This document shows positions 34,758 through 43,729 of a DNA stretch of 52,929 bases, one piece after another. The notes beneath the pieces were generated by a model. The model did no database searches and was not told where the DNA came from. It saw only the letters and a program-made list of their open reading frames with translations. A program made the translations under genes and the position numbers. Origin of the DNA: Deltaproteobacteria bacterium (GTDB lineage: Bacteria; Desulfobacterota; Binatia; UBA12015). Location: contig VGTG01000016.1 in the NCBI GenBank assembly GCA_016874795.1, positions 1-52,929 on the forward strand. Reading direction: 5' to 3'. Numbering within the stretch: position 1 is the first letter of the stretch; the number at the start of each line of letters is the position of its first letter.

Positions 34758-35060
34758 GCTGTGCTCCTTGCCAAGCGGTCGCGGACGGCGGTTCCGGAAC
34801 GCTCCACAGAACAGCGATCGAGGGAACTTGTCCATAGGGGATTCACCCCAAGCCGCGCGACGCGCTCGAACGGCCGCGCTCGAGCGGCCTCGTGTGGCTC
34901 CGACCGGTGGAGACCCTTCCCGCGAGCGACGCTCGCGCGATCCTGCGCTTCGTCGGCGACACCTACGAGGCCGGTTGATCCGCATCACGCTGAACCGGGA
35001 CGCTCTCGTGGAGTGGCTTTGCCGGAAGCGACGCCCCCGACCCCGCGGGGCGGGATCCCG
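34758..35060 (+). other. Gap with apparent decayed reading frames
   Basis: No intact gene is visible in these 303 bases. Protein-like stretches occur in two plus-strand frames. One reads GLVWLRPVETLPASDARAIL and ends at the TGA at 34977. The other reads RITLNRDALVEWL near 34980-35020, in a different frame from the LuxR-type gene that follows. They look like the broken N-terminal part of that regulator or of another gene. Confidence 0.35.
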
Positions 35061-35384
35061 ATGCCGCAGCGGCCGCTCGTCGTCGAGAGCGAGGCGGGAC
35101 GGCTCGAGGTCCGCTTTCTCCGCGGACGAGATCGACGGCTCCTCGTCCTGCGCGAGCGCGCGACGCGCATCGAGCCGCGACGTCTCGAGAGCCTCCGCCT
35201 CACACGGCGTCAAGCCGAGGTGCTCGCCTTCGTCGCGCAGGGCAAGGCCAACGGCGAGATCGCGAGCCTTCTCGGCATCAGTCCCAACACCGTCGCGCGC
35301 CACGTCGAGGCGATCTTCGGGGCGCTCGGCGTGCAGACGCGCACCGCCGCCGCGGCCGCCGCCTTCGCGCATCCGACCGCGTGA
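35061..35384 (+). CDS. LuxR-type HTH protein, probably the C-terminal remnant of a longer regulator
   Basis: The 107-aa product ends with a clear LuxR/GerE HTH: LTRRQAEVLAFVAQGKANGEIASLLGISPNTVARHVEAIFGALGV. The preceding part (LVVESEAGRLEVRFLRGRDRRLLVLRE) is the segment found just before the HTH in longer soluble LuxR-type regulators. Those have another 150-250 residues in front, and here only broken frames are seen. Starts possible are the ATG at 35061 or the GTG at 35013. It could still bind DNA if expressed. The flanking hydrolase gene is divergent. Confidence 0.6.
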   Translation: MPQRPLVVESEAGRLEVRFLRGRDRRLLVLRERATRIEPRRLESLRLTRRQAEVLAFVAQGKANGEIASLLGISPNTVARHVEAIFGALGVQTRTAAAAAAFAHPTA

Positions 35385-35417
35385 GAGAGACGGCGTCGCC
35401 GTCCCTGCGAAGACGAA

Positions 35418-36134
35418 CTACGTCGCGCGCTGGTCGAGCAGGTGCTGGTAGCGCGCGAGGACGTTGCGGACGTAGCGGCTCTTCCTGACGCGCGATTCCG
35501 GCATGTTCGCAACGCGCGTCGGTCCGAGGTTGTACGCCGCTATCGCCACGTGCGGATCGTCGAAGTGCTCGCCGAGCTGATTCAGGTACGCGAGCCCGAC
35601 GTTGACGTTGAAGTCCGGCTCGAGAAGCTTCTGCGAGCCCGACCACTCGAGACCTGCTTCGAGCGCGACGGCGCGCGCGGTCGACGGTCGCACCTGGATG
35701 AGACCGAGCGCGCCTCGTGGACTCTTCGCCGTCGGCGAGCACGTGCTCTCCACCTCGACCATCGCTTGCACGAAGAGCGGATCGAAGCCGTAGCGTCGTG
35801 CGTTGCTCTCGACCGCGTCGGCGATCTGCCAGCGCTTCTCGTCCGACAGCGTCGAGCGGCATTCGCCGACGGCGTCGTAAATTGACGCAATCGCGTGCAC
35901 CGGCTTCGTGCGAAGATCCGCCGGGATCGCCCCGGCCGCTCCCAGGTGCCGTGGCAGCGCCACCAGCAGACCCGCGACCGCGAAGGCCATGGTGCCCCGC
36001 AGAAAGCGCGCACTCCGGCGACGGCTCCCCGTCGCCGACTCCGGGACGGAAGTAGAAATGGGCTGCAGCACGACGTCTGCAGCGCGCTCGAGCTCCGGCG
36101 AGCCGGGCCGAGCGTTGCCGCTCGAGATCAACAC
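35418..36134 (-). CDS. Lytic transglycosylase (SLT domain) protein
   Basis: The 238-aa product carries the SLT domain. The catalytic Glu is in MVEVESTCSPTAKS, followed by GALGLIQVRPSTA, VGLAYLNQL and IAAYNLGP. Cleavage of peptidoglycan with 1,6-anhydro products is expected. The N-terminus is unclear. The GTG at 36134 gives a basic stretch before the hydrophobic segment MAFAVAGLLVALPRHLGAAGA, while the ATG at 35990 would start at that segment without an Arg n-region. A cysteine pair (Cys near 92 and in ESTCSP) may be a disulfide. GACGGCG-T-CGCCGTC at about 35389-35403 may terminate this gene and the LuxR-type gene. Confidence 0.82.
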   Translation of the reverse strand: MLISSGNARPGSPELERAADVVLQPISTSVPESATGSRRRSARFLRGTMAFAVAGLLVALPRHLGAAGAIPADLRTKPVHAIASIYDAVGECRSTLSDEKRWQIADAVESNARRYGFDPLFVQAMVEVESTCSPTAKSPRGALGLIQVRPSTARAVALEAGLEWSGSQKLLEPDFNVNVGLAYLNQLGEHFDDPHVAIAAYNLGPTRVANMPESRVRKSRYVRNVLARYQHLLDQRAT

Positions 36135-36270
36135 AGCTTCGTGGGTTGATGGGCACGTCGGGCGAGCCGACGCGCTGCATCAAGTTACTGGAGCGCACCG
36201 TGGCGCGATAGAGCAAATCTTCTGATTTCTCGAAGAAGCCGTGCTGATCGCCATGCCCGGTCCTGTGAGA

Positions 36271-37023
36271 TCAGGCGCGAAGCGCCTTCGCCGGATCGAG
36301 GCCGAGCTCCCGCACGGCGTCCGCCAGGGCGGTCGGAGGAGGCGCCTCCACGTCGAGGAATCCGCCCGAAGGGTGCGGCAGCCGAAGCCGCCAGGCGTGC
36401 AAGAGAAGGGACCGGTCTGCGGAGCGCGCGACGGATGCGCGTGTGTCCGGATCGTTCGCTTGACGGTACACCGTGTCGCCCACGATCGGATGGCCGAGGG
36501 CGGCGAGGTGGACGCGGATCTGGTGGAGGCGGCCGGTCTCGATGCGGCAGACGACCAGGCTCCGCCCCCGCGCGCGCCCGAGGACCCGCCAGTGCGTCAC
36601 GGCGTCGACGCCGGCCGGATCGGGAACGCTCACGAGGAGATCGCCACGGCGCATCTGCCGGAGACGAAGGCGACAGGTGCCTTCGCCGCGCGGCGCGCCC
36701 TCGACGATCGTCAAGTAGCTCTTCTCGACCCGTCGGTTCGAGAAGGCGTCACGCAGCGAGTCGTAGGCCGGGGCCGTCAGAGCGAAGGCGACGAGGCCGC
36801 TCGTGGCGCGGTCGAGCCGGTGCAGGAGCCCATAGTCACGCCGGGCTCCGAGCCGCGCGAGCGCCGCGCCGTACTCGGCGAAGACGCCGTTCAGCAGGGT
36901 ATCGCGGTCGTGGCCGCGGCCCGGCAGCGTCACCCGTCCGCGCGGCTTCGCGACGACCAGCACCTCTCCGTCGACGTGCACCGTGTCGAACGTCACGCGG
37001 GGGTTGGACGCCGGAACGGGCAT
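36271..37023 (-). CDS. RluA-family pseudouridine synthase
   Basis: From the ATG at 37023 the product is 250 aa. It has the RluA pattern LVVAKPRGRVTLPG, the catalytic HRLDRATSGLVAFA (the Asp is the nucleophile-type residue), VEKSYLTIVEG and RIETGRLHQIRVHLAALGHPIVGD. No S4 domain is present, so it is the short form that modifies rRNA or tRNA. Earlier starts at 37068 or 37170 would add residues with no family match. The start is uncertain because no ribosome site is seen. Divergent from the glycosyltransferase at 37119. Confidence 0.87.
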   Translation of the reverse strand: MPVPASNPRVTFDTVHVDGEVLVVAKPRGRVTLPGRGHDRDTLLNGVFAEYGAALARLGARRDYGLLHRLDRATSGLVAFALTAPAYDSLRDAFSNRRVEKSYLTIVEGAPRGEGTCRLRLRQMRRGDLLVSVPDPAGVDAVTHWRVLGRARGRSLVVCRIETGRLHQIRVHLAALGHPIVGDTVYRQANDPDTRASVARSADRSLLLHAWRLRLPHPSGGFLDVEAPPPTALADAVRELGLDPAKALRA

Positions 37024-37118
37024 GCCGGAGGTTACCAGGTATTCCGCGACGCCTCTCGCGCTCCGCATGCATTCTGCCGAGCCTTGGGTCGGCGGCTTGG
37101 CCGTCGTAAAGGGGATGA

Positions 37119-38285
37119 ATGACGGCCTCGATCGCCAGGACGGGCGAAGCGCTCGAGCGAGCGACTTCACCCGCTCCGCTGCCCTCGGCGGTCTTGACGC
37201 ATCACTGGCTCGTGCGCCCGCGCGGCGGCGAGAAGGTGCTCGAGGCCCTCAGCGAGCTCGTGCCGGATGCCGAGATCTACACGCTCGTCTACGACGCGGC
37301 CGGGATGGGCGATTCGCCGCTCACGCGGCGTCGCGTGCACACCTCGGTCCTGCAGCGGCTTCCCGGAGGGACACGCCACTACCCTCGCCTGCTTCCGGTC
37401 CTGCCCTGGGCCGCCCGCCGGATGCGTCTCCCCGACGTCGACCTCGTCGTGTGCTCCGACGCCTCCGTCGCGAAGGCGATGCAGGCGTCCGAGCGCAGCA
37501 CCGTCGTCTGCTACTGCCACTCTCCGATGCGGTACGCGTACGAGGCGGCGCTGCACCGCGAGTACCGCGACACGCTGCCTCTTCCGGTGCGTCCCTTCTG
37601 GGGTCTCGTCACCGCGGCCGCGCGGAGCATCGACCGTCGCGCGGCCCGCCGCGTCGATCTCTTCGTCGCGAACTCCGCACACGTCGCGCGCCGGATCGAG
37701 CGCGTATACGGCCGCCGCGCCGTCGTCGTGTTCCCGCCCGTCGACGTACCGGCGGCTCCGGTGATCGGCACGCGCGACGACTTCTATCTCTGCATCGGCT
37801 ATCACACGCGCTACAAGCGCCTCGACCTCGCGGTCGAGGCCTGTCGCCGCCTCGGACGACGTCTCGTCGCGATCGGAACGGGACCCGAGGTCGATCGGCT
37901 TCGCTTGCGACGCGCGCCGAACGTCGAGGTCCTCGACTGGCAGCCCGACGCGGTCGTGCACGAGCACCTCGCGCGCGCCCGCGGGCTCCTCTTCCCCGGC
38001 GAGGAGGACTTCGGGATCGTCCCCGTCGAGGCGTTCTCGCGGGGCTGTCCGGTGGCCGCATACGCGATCGGCGGAGCGACCGAAACAGTCGAGCCGGGCG
38101 TCACCGGCGTGTGGTTCGAGCGCCAGAGCGCGGACGACCTCGTCGCGGCGATGCGCCGTCTCGAAGCGACCGAGTTCGATCCCGAGGCGATGCATCGATC
38201 GGCGCAGCGCTTCGCGCGCGACCGATTCCTCGCGGAGATGCGCGAGGTGCTCGCGGGCGCGCTCGCGGGCCGCTTGCGCTCGTGA
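37119..38285 (+). CDS. GT4-type glycosyltransferase
   Basis: The 388-aa product has a GT-B architecture. The N-terminal domain holds HHWLVRPRGGEKVLEAL and YCHSPMRYAYE, a signature of the WbaZ-like subgroup of GT4. The C-terminal donor domain holds LCIGYHTRYKRLDLAVEA and PGEEDFGIVPVEAFSRGCPVAA, the retaining-enzyme E-x7-E motif. GDP- or UDP-sugar use cannot be told. There is no signal or membrane segment. The stop overlaps the GTG of the RibD-C-like gene (GTGA). A role in cell-surface glycan assembly fits the nearby remnant and membrane protein. Confidence 0.88.
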   Translation: MTASIARTGEALERATSPAPLPSAVLTHHWLVRPRGGEKVLEALSELVPDAEIYTLVYDAAGMGDSPLTRRRVHTSVLQRLPGGTRHYPRLLPVLPWAARRMRLPDVDLVVCSDASVAKAMQASERSTVVCYCHSPMRYAYEAALHREYRDTLPLPVRPFWGLVTAAARSIDRRAARRVDLFVANSAHVARRIERVYGRRAVVVFPPVDVPAAPVIGTRDDFYLCIGYHTRYKRLDLAVEACRRLGRRLVAIGTGPEVDRLRLRRAPNVEVLDWQPDAVVHEHLARARGLLFPGEEDFGIVPVEAFSRGCPVAAYAIGGATETVEPGVTGVWFERQSADDLVAAMRRLEATEFDPEAMHRSAQRFARDRFLAEMREVLAGALAGRLRS

Positions 38286-39070
38286 CTCTCTCGGCGGAGG
38301 CGGAGATCGAAGCGCTCCTCGGCGGAGATCCAGCGGCCGATCACGGCGTGATCCAGGTGACCTCCGTCACCCGGCCTCGCGACGCGGCCGCGCCGCTCGA
38401 GACGATCGCCGTCGGACCGGACGCTCCGCGCAGCGCGACCGACCGCTTCCTCCTGAGTCTCGCGCGAGCGCGCGCCGACGCGATCGTGACGACGGGCAAG
38501 ATCCTGCGCGCCGAGCCCGACGTGCGACACTCGCCCCTCGGCTCGACCGAAGAGATCGAAGCGCTGCGACGATGGCGGCACGACCACCTCGCGAAACGAG
38601 ACGAGCCGTGGAGCGTCGTCCTGTCGCGCGGCACGTCCCTCGATCTCGACCATCCGCTCTTCCGGCCGCCGGCGCGGCCGCTCCTCCTCGTGCCCGAGGA
38701 GACGGCGCGAAGGATCGAGCCCGCCGCGCGAGCCGCGGGGATTCGCGTCCTCGGACGGCCCGAGCCTTCCCTCGAGGATTCTCTCGCCGTCCTGGCCGCG
38801 GATTTCGGCTGCGAGACGATCACCGTCGAGGCCGGTCCGAGCACGAGTCGAAGTCTGTGGGGCTCGCCAACTCGCGTGGACGAGCTCCTCCTGTCGATCT
38901 TCGAGGAGCACGAGGACGTTCCTCGCGCGGGCGCCTTCTCGACGGAGGCACGGCTCGAAGCCGCGCTCGGACGGCCGCGCGCTTCGCAGTCGCGGGTCGA
39001 GGAGAGCGGCCTCTGGACGTTCCGCCGCTACCGGCGAAACCGCCTCGCCCCATGCGGGTCGGACGGCTAA
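38282..39070 (+). CDS. RibD C-terminal/dihydrofolate-reductase-fold protein
   Basis: The product is 262 aa from the GTG overlapping the previous stop. The pattern TDRFLLSLARARADAIVTTGKILRAEPD matches the RibD-C/HTP-reductase substrate region. ITVEAGPSTSRSLW matches the glycine-containing loop (normally EGG/EAG-x-x-L). Members reduce riboflavin intermediates or related pterin-like compounds with NADPH. No other rib gene is near, and coupling to a glycosyltransferase is unexpected. Function remains open. Confidence 0.72.
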   Translation: MTLSAEAEIEALLGGDPAADHGVIQVTSVTRPRDAAAPLETIAVGPDAPRSATDRFLLSLARARADAIVTTGKILRAEPDVRHSPLGSTEEIEALRRWRHDHLAKRDEPWSVVLSRGTSLDLDHPLFRPPARPLLLVPEETARRIEPAARAAGIRVLGRPEPSLEDSLAVLAADFGCETITVEAGPSTSRSLWGSPTRVDELLLSIFEEHEDVPRAGAFSTEARLEAALGRPRASQSRVEESGLWTFRRYRRNRLAPCGSDG

Positions 39071-39097
39071 GCTCGACGCCGGCCGCGCTTTTCGCCC

Positions 39098-41032
39098 ATG
39101 ACGCCTCTTTCGGATCCGTCTCACCCAGCGGCCGTCTGCGCCCGCGTCGCCGCATGGATCGTCGTCGCCTTCGCGCTCGGCACGGCCCTCCTGCACGCGA
39201 GCCCGCCGCCGCGCGCTTCGTTTCCGCTCGCGCGAGACGGCCGCTCGCGCGATCTCCTCTGCGACCTCGATCGCAAGCTCGCGAGAGCGCCGATGCGTCA
39301 CGAGCGCGACCTCACGCGCGCCTGCGGAGACGCACCGACGTCGAGCGCGCGCGTGTTCTCGGTCGGAGACGACCGGCGGCGCGGTCTCGTCCTGCGCGCC
39401 GGAGACCACCTCGAGCTGCTCGTCGATCCGGGCGAAGCGGAGCAGCTTCGCTTCGCCGCCGCCGCGCTCGGAAAGAGCGACCAGATGGATCTCCGCATCG
39501 CGCTCGGCGAGGGCGAGGATGCAGCCGTGCGGACCGAGCGCGTCGAGAAGGCGAAGGGCTGGATCTCGGGCGAGATCGCCGTGCCCGCGGGTGCGACGAA
39601 TCCGATGCGCGTCTCGATCGACGTGTCCGCACCGCGTCGTCGCGCGCGGAACGCGCGCCTCGTCCTCGCAACGCCGCGCCTCGTCGAGCCGCCCGCGGAT
39701 CGTCCGGGTGGTGCGCGCAACGTCCTCGTCTACCTGATCGACACTCTTCGCGCGGATCACACGAGCGTCTACGGATACGGGCGCGACACCACGCCGCGTC
39801 TCGCAGCGCTCGCGCGGGACGGCGTCGTCTTCGAGCGCGCCTACAGCACCGCCGCGCGCACGCGTCCCGCGACCGCGAGCCTCTTGACGGGACTCTTTCC
39901 GAGCCGCCACAACGCCCGTCTGGGGCGCGGCCTCTCGGCCGACGTCGAGACCCTCGCGGAGCGCCTGCGCGACGGCGGCTGGTCGACGTGGGCATTCATC
40001 GCGAACGGCAACGTGTTCGCGCACGGGCTCGAGTTCGAGCAGGGCTTCGATCGCTTTTACGCGGTACGCGGCGGGCGTCTCGACAACCACGCCCGGAGCG
40101 AGGACATCAACGAGGTTCTCTTCCCGCATCTTCGCGAGCACCGGGACGAGCCCTTCTTCCTCTACGTGCACGCGATCGACCCGCACTCACCCTACGACGC
40201 GCCGCCCGAGTGGCAGGTCTTCCGCGATCCCGCGTACACGGGGAAGGTCGTCCCGGCGGAGACGAAGTCACGCATCCTCGGGAAGGCCGGTCTCGACGAG
40301 CGCGACGTCCAGCACGTCCGAGACCTCTACGACGAGGACGTCCACTACCAGGACGCGATGCTCGGCGCGCTCCTCGACGAGCTCGACCGGCTCGGCGAGC
40401 TCGACGACACGCTGGTGATCGTCGTCGCCGATCACGGAGAGGAGTTCCACGACCACGGGGCCTGGGAGCACGGCAACCGCCTGTACGAAGAGCAGATCCA
40501 CGTGCCGCTCGTCGTGCGGATCCCGCACGCGCCGGACCTCGCTGGACGCCGGATCGCGGCGCCGATCTCGATCGTCGACGTGATGCCGACCCTGCTTGCG
40601 TGGTACGGCCTCCCGCCCGTCGCCGAGAGCCAGGGGCACGACGTGAGCGCGCTCCTCGACGAGCGCCCCGCAGCTTCGGAGTCGCCGGCTCCGCGACCGA
40701 TCTACGCGGAGGAGAAGCAGGGTCCGCCCGCGGGCGATCTGCGGACGCTCCTCTCGGGACGCTGGAAGCTGATCCGGCGGTCCGAAGGGCCGCTCGACGA
40801 CGCGACGACGAAGTACGAGCTCTTCGATCTCACCGCGGACCCGGACGAGAAGAGCAACCGGAGCGACGCCGAGGCGGAGCACGCCGACGTCCTGCGGAAG
40901 CGGCTCGCGACGTGGACCCAGCACACGCCGTCGGAGGCCATCGCTCGACCCACCGTCGAGATCGACGAGGAAACCCGCCGCCAGCTCCAAGCGCTCGGCT
41001 ACGCCGTCGACGAGGGCGACCGGCTCGAGTGA
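39098..41032 (+). CDS. Sulfatase-fold enzyme lacking the formylglycine Cys/Ser, membrane-anchored
   Basis: The 644-aa product has an N-terminal membrane helix (about 16-35) and a beta-rich N-terminal domain. The sulfatase/alkaline-phosphatase-superfamily core follows, with metal ligands Asp215 (YLIDTLRADH), Asp445 and His446 (VADHGEEFHDHG). Where sulfatases have Cys/Ser-x-Pro-x-Arg, it reads T255-R-P-A-T, so formylglycine cannot form. A Thr nucleophile is known in phosphotransferase members such as LtaS/EptA. A phosphatase or phosphotransferase may therefore be more likely than a sulfatase. It begins 27 bases after the RibD-C-like gene. Confidence 0.8.
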   Translation: MTPLSDPSHPAAVCARVAAWIVVAFALGTALLHASPPPRASFPLARDGRSRDLLCDLDRKLARAPMRHERDLTRACGDAPTSSARVFSVGDDRRRGLVLRAGDHLELLVDPGEAEQLRFAAAALGKSDQMDLRIALGEGEDAAVRTERVEKAKGWISGEIAVPAGATNPMRVSIDVSAPRRRARNARLVLATPRLVEPPADRPGGARNVLVYLIDTLRADHTSVYGYGRDTTPRLAALARDGVVFERAYSTAARTRPATASLLTGLFPSRHNARLGRGLSADVETLAERLRDGGWSTWAFIANGNVFAHGLEFEQGFDRFYAVRGGRLDNHARSEDINEVLFPHLREHRDEPFFLYVHAIDPHSPYDAPPEWQVFRDPAYTGKVVPAETKSRILGKAGLDERDVQHVRDLYDEDVHYQDAMLGALLDELDRLGELDDTLVIVVADHGEEFHDHGAWEHGNRLYEEQIHVPLVVRIPHAPDLAGRRIAAPISIVDVMPTLLAWYGLPPVAESQGHDVSALLDERPAASESPAPRPIYAEEKQGPPAGDLRTLLSGRWKLIRRSEGPLDDATTKYELFDLTADPDEKSNRSDAEAEHADVLRKRLATWTQHTPSEAIARPTVEIDEETRRQLQALGYAVDEGDRLE

Positions 41033-41117
41033 ACCTCGTGCGCCGGCGGGGATGCGCCGGTGCTTCCGCCTGACTCCGCGAAGCGGCTGCGCTACTTTGG
41101 GCGACGGTGTCCGCCGC

Positions 41118-41402
41118 TCATCTCCTCGGCGTCTCGATCCCGCGTTCGGGACACGGCTCGAGGGCGTAGTGCTCGCGCTCGGCTTCTTCGAGGCGATCGG
41201 AGTAGAAGCGGCACAGGGCGTGGACGTTCACGTCGAGCGACGGCGGGTGCCGCTGGTCGTGCTTCGAGAGTCGCCACGTGTCCCAAGCGAAGCCGCTGTA
41301 GTGGAAGCAGGCGAGCGGTTCGCCGTCTACGGTCCACGCGTTCTCGGGTCCGCCGTCGAGCGCGCTCCGGCGGAGCGGCCGCTCGTGCAGATTCCAGTAG
41401 GC
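41118..41402 (-). pseudogene. C-terminal remnant of a capsule-type glycosyltransferase
   Basis: Read on the minus strand, 41402-41118 encodes AYWNLHERPL..DGGPENAWTVDGEPLACFHYSGFAWDTWRLSKHDQR, then a charged tail and TGA. AYWNLHER and GEPL-FHxSGF-LSKH are the hallmark C-terminal boxes of polysaccharide glycosyltransferases of this kind. No ATG, GTG or TTG start occurs upstream in frame before 41447, and the sequence before TAYWNLHER is not related. The N-terminal part is missing, where the plus-strand membrane protein gene now begins. It fills most of the 413-base gap 41033-41446. The rest of that gap shows no other signal. Confidence 0.6.
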
Positions 41403-41446
41403 GGTCGATGGAGTCCGAAGCGCGATCGTACTAAGCGCTTCGTGCG

Positions 41447-43716
41447 ATGGATGGAGATCGAGACGGCGAAGGGCCGAGCTGGCCGTGGGTGCTCGCGAGC
41501 TACGTTGCGGTGTTCCTGCTGCTCGCGATCCGGCTCGTGCTCGTGTTCCCGGAAGCGATCCCGGTCCGGCTGGACCTGAGCGACGCGCACGTCATCACCT
41601 GGGTCCTCGCCTGGGTCGCGCACAGCCTCGCCGTCGATCCAGGCCGGGTGTTCGACGCGAACATCTCGTTTCCCGCGCAGGGGCAGCTCGTCGGGATGGA
41701 CCATCTCTTCGGCGCGCAGGTCCTCTACGCGCCGATCTACGCCTTGACGGGGAACCCGGTCCTCTCCGCGAACCTCGTCGCGTTCCTCAGCTATCCGCTC
41801 GCGGCGCTCGGGATGGAGCGGCTCCTGCGGGAGCTTCGCGTGCCGCCGGTGGTCCGCTGGGTGACGGGCTTCGCCTTCGCCCTCGGCCTCTCGCGCGTGC
41901 CGTTCAACCTGAACCTGATCCCGTTCTCGAATCTCTACCTTCCTTGGACCGCGCTCGCCTTGACGCGCCTCCGCTCGCGCCCGACCGTGCCGCGCGCGGT
42001 CGTCCTGCTGCTCGCCTTCGGGCTCGCGATCTTCGCGTCGTTCTACGAGGCGGTGCTCGTCGGTCTGACGTGCGCGGTCTGGGGCGCCTTCGAGCTCGCG
42101 CGCGGCGGCGAAAGGCGCGGCCGCTTCGTCGGGCTGGCGCTCGGCTCGGCGGGAGTCGCGGGAGTGCTCCTGCTGCTCGCGATCACGCCCTACTTCACGC
42201 ACGTGGGCGGCTCGGCGAGTGCCCTCGCCGACTTCCAGCTGCCGATGCCGACCGGCGGCTGGGCGATGAACGCCTGGCTCGTTCTCGGCCTCGGCGCGCC
42301 GTCCGTCGGGAAGACGCCGCGTCTGCCGATCGAGGTCGCGACTCTTCTCGTGGCGGCGCTGCTCGCGCTCGTCGCTTGGGCGACGGGCTCGCGCACCGCG
42401 CGCCGCATCGTGCCGGTCGCTCTGACGCTCTGGCTCCTCGGCGCGATCCTCTCGTACGGCTATCCCGGCGGCCTGGCGCCGCTGATCCAGGCTTCGCCGC
42501 TCCGCATGATCCGCTACCTGCACCGCTACGCGGTGATCGGGGAGTTCGGACTTCTGCTCCTCCTCGCGGTCGGGCTCACGGCGCTCCGCGACTGGCTCGG
42601 GACGCGCGCGGCCGCGGTCGCTTCGGTGGCGCTGGTCGCGATCGTTCTCGTCGGGCGCGGCGTCCCCTTCGCGAGCTCGCCGATGCACGTCGTCGGGCTC
42701 GCGAAGAACGCCGCCGTCTACGATGCCGTCGCCGAGGTCCTGAAGGACGAGGGCGGCGGACCGCTCCTCGAGCTTCCGATCTTCGGCATGCTACCCGGGC
42801 AGACCGATCGCGCGACGACGCTCGAGCCGGACGCGATGCTGGCGAGCACGCGGCACTGGTGGCAGACGCCGGCCGCGCACACGAGCGATCACGCGCCGCA
42901 GCGCTGGTTCTTCATGAACACGGTCGCCGCCCTGCCGGCGTGGTGGGCGCTCGAAGACCTGATCGACTTGACGCACGTCCGCTGGCTCCTGCTGCGGCCT
43001 GCCGAGTACTGGCGGCCGGCGGAAGCGAGAGAGACGACGGAGAAGTTCCTCCGCAAGGCACCCGACGTCGAGGTGATGTGGAAGAACGACGACGGGTGGC
43101 TCCTCTTCCGGCTCGACCGGATGCCGCGCCATCGCGCGTGGTTCGAGGCGGCGAAGAAGGCGGAGAGGGGGAACGGACGCTCCTCGGGACGCCGCTCGAG
43201 CCGCTCCCGGAAGCGTCCGCGATCGGCATCGTCCGCGCCGATCCCGCGAAGCCGCCGGAGATCCAGGGCGGCAAGGTCGTGCTGCGCCTCCTCGTCGAGA
43301 ACGAGGGCGATCGCACCTGGCCGGCGACACCGCTTCCGACCGGGGCCCTCACGCTCGACGGGCGGCTCGGCGTGCCGCGCTCGCTGAAGCACACGGTCGC
43401 GCTCGTCGCGCGGTGGTGGAGCGTTCCCTCCGATCCGGCGGCGGAGCCGAAGCTTCTCTCCGAGTCGAGCCAGACGCTTCGCCGCGACGTCGACCCGGGC
43501 GAGGAGATCCGCCAGCTCTTCGGGGCGACCGTGCCGAAGGAGGAGGGCGTCTACGACCTCGAGGTGCACGTCGTGCAGATCGACGGCGCCCGCTTCGCCG
43601 CGCCCGGCAACGCCCCGCTTCGCGCGCGTGTCCGCGTCGATGCAGATGGGGTCCGGTTCGTTACGCCGCAATCGGACCCAGGCTCCGAAGTCAGCCTGGG
43701 TGCAGATACGCCGTAA
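41447..43716 (+). pseudogene. Polytopic membrane protein (GT39/GT-C-like), frame broken near 43170
   Basis: From the ATG at 41447 the first 570 codons give a membrane protein with about 10-12 hydrophobic segments. It has an acidic loop (RLDLSDAHVITWVLAW) and HRYAVIGEFGLLLLLAVGLTAL, like membrane mannosyl/arabinosyl (GT-C) transferases. After AAKKAERG the frame must move by -1 at the run of five G's (43167-43171), continuing as GERTLLGTPLEPLPEASA and on to a beta-sandwich-like C-terminal domain ending at the TAA at 43714. The last 22 codons lie in the palindrome at 43648-43729. A one-base G-run error would restore a normal gene of about 755 codons, so it may not be a real pseudogene. Confidence 0.7.
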
Positions 43717-43729
43717 CGAACCGGACCCC
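43648..43729. repeat. 82-bp REP-like double palindrome
   Basis: GGGGTCCGGTTCGTTACG (43648-43665) and its exact complement (43712-43729) form an 18-bp outer stem. Inside, ACCCAGGCT (43676-43684) pairs with AGCCTGGGT (43693-43701). GGGGTC-type termini are like REP sequences mobilised by Y1 (RAYT) transposases; this is inference. It encodes the C-terminus and stop of the membrane protein and abuts the stop of the convergent gene, so it may also terminate both transcripts. Confidence 0.75.

Noticed and set aside
41052-41579. Plus-strand ORF over 41052-41579
   Set aside because: Its product is the antisense of the glycosyltransferase remnant boxes and then runs into the membrane protein in another frame.
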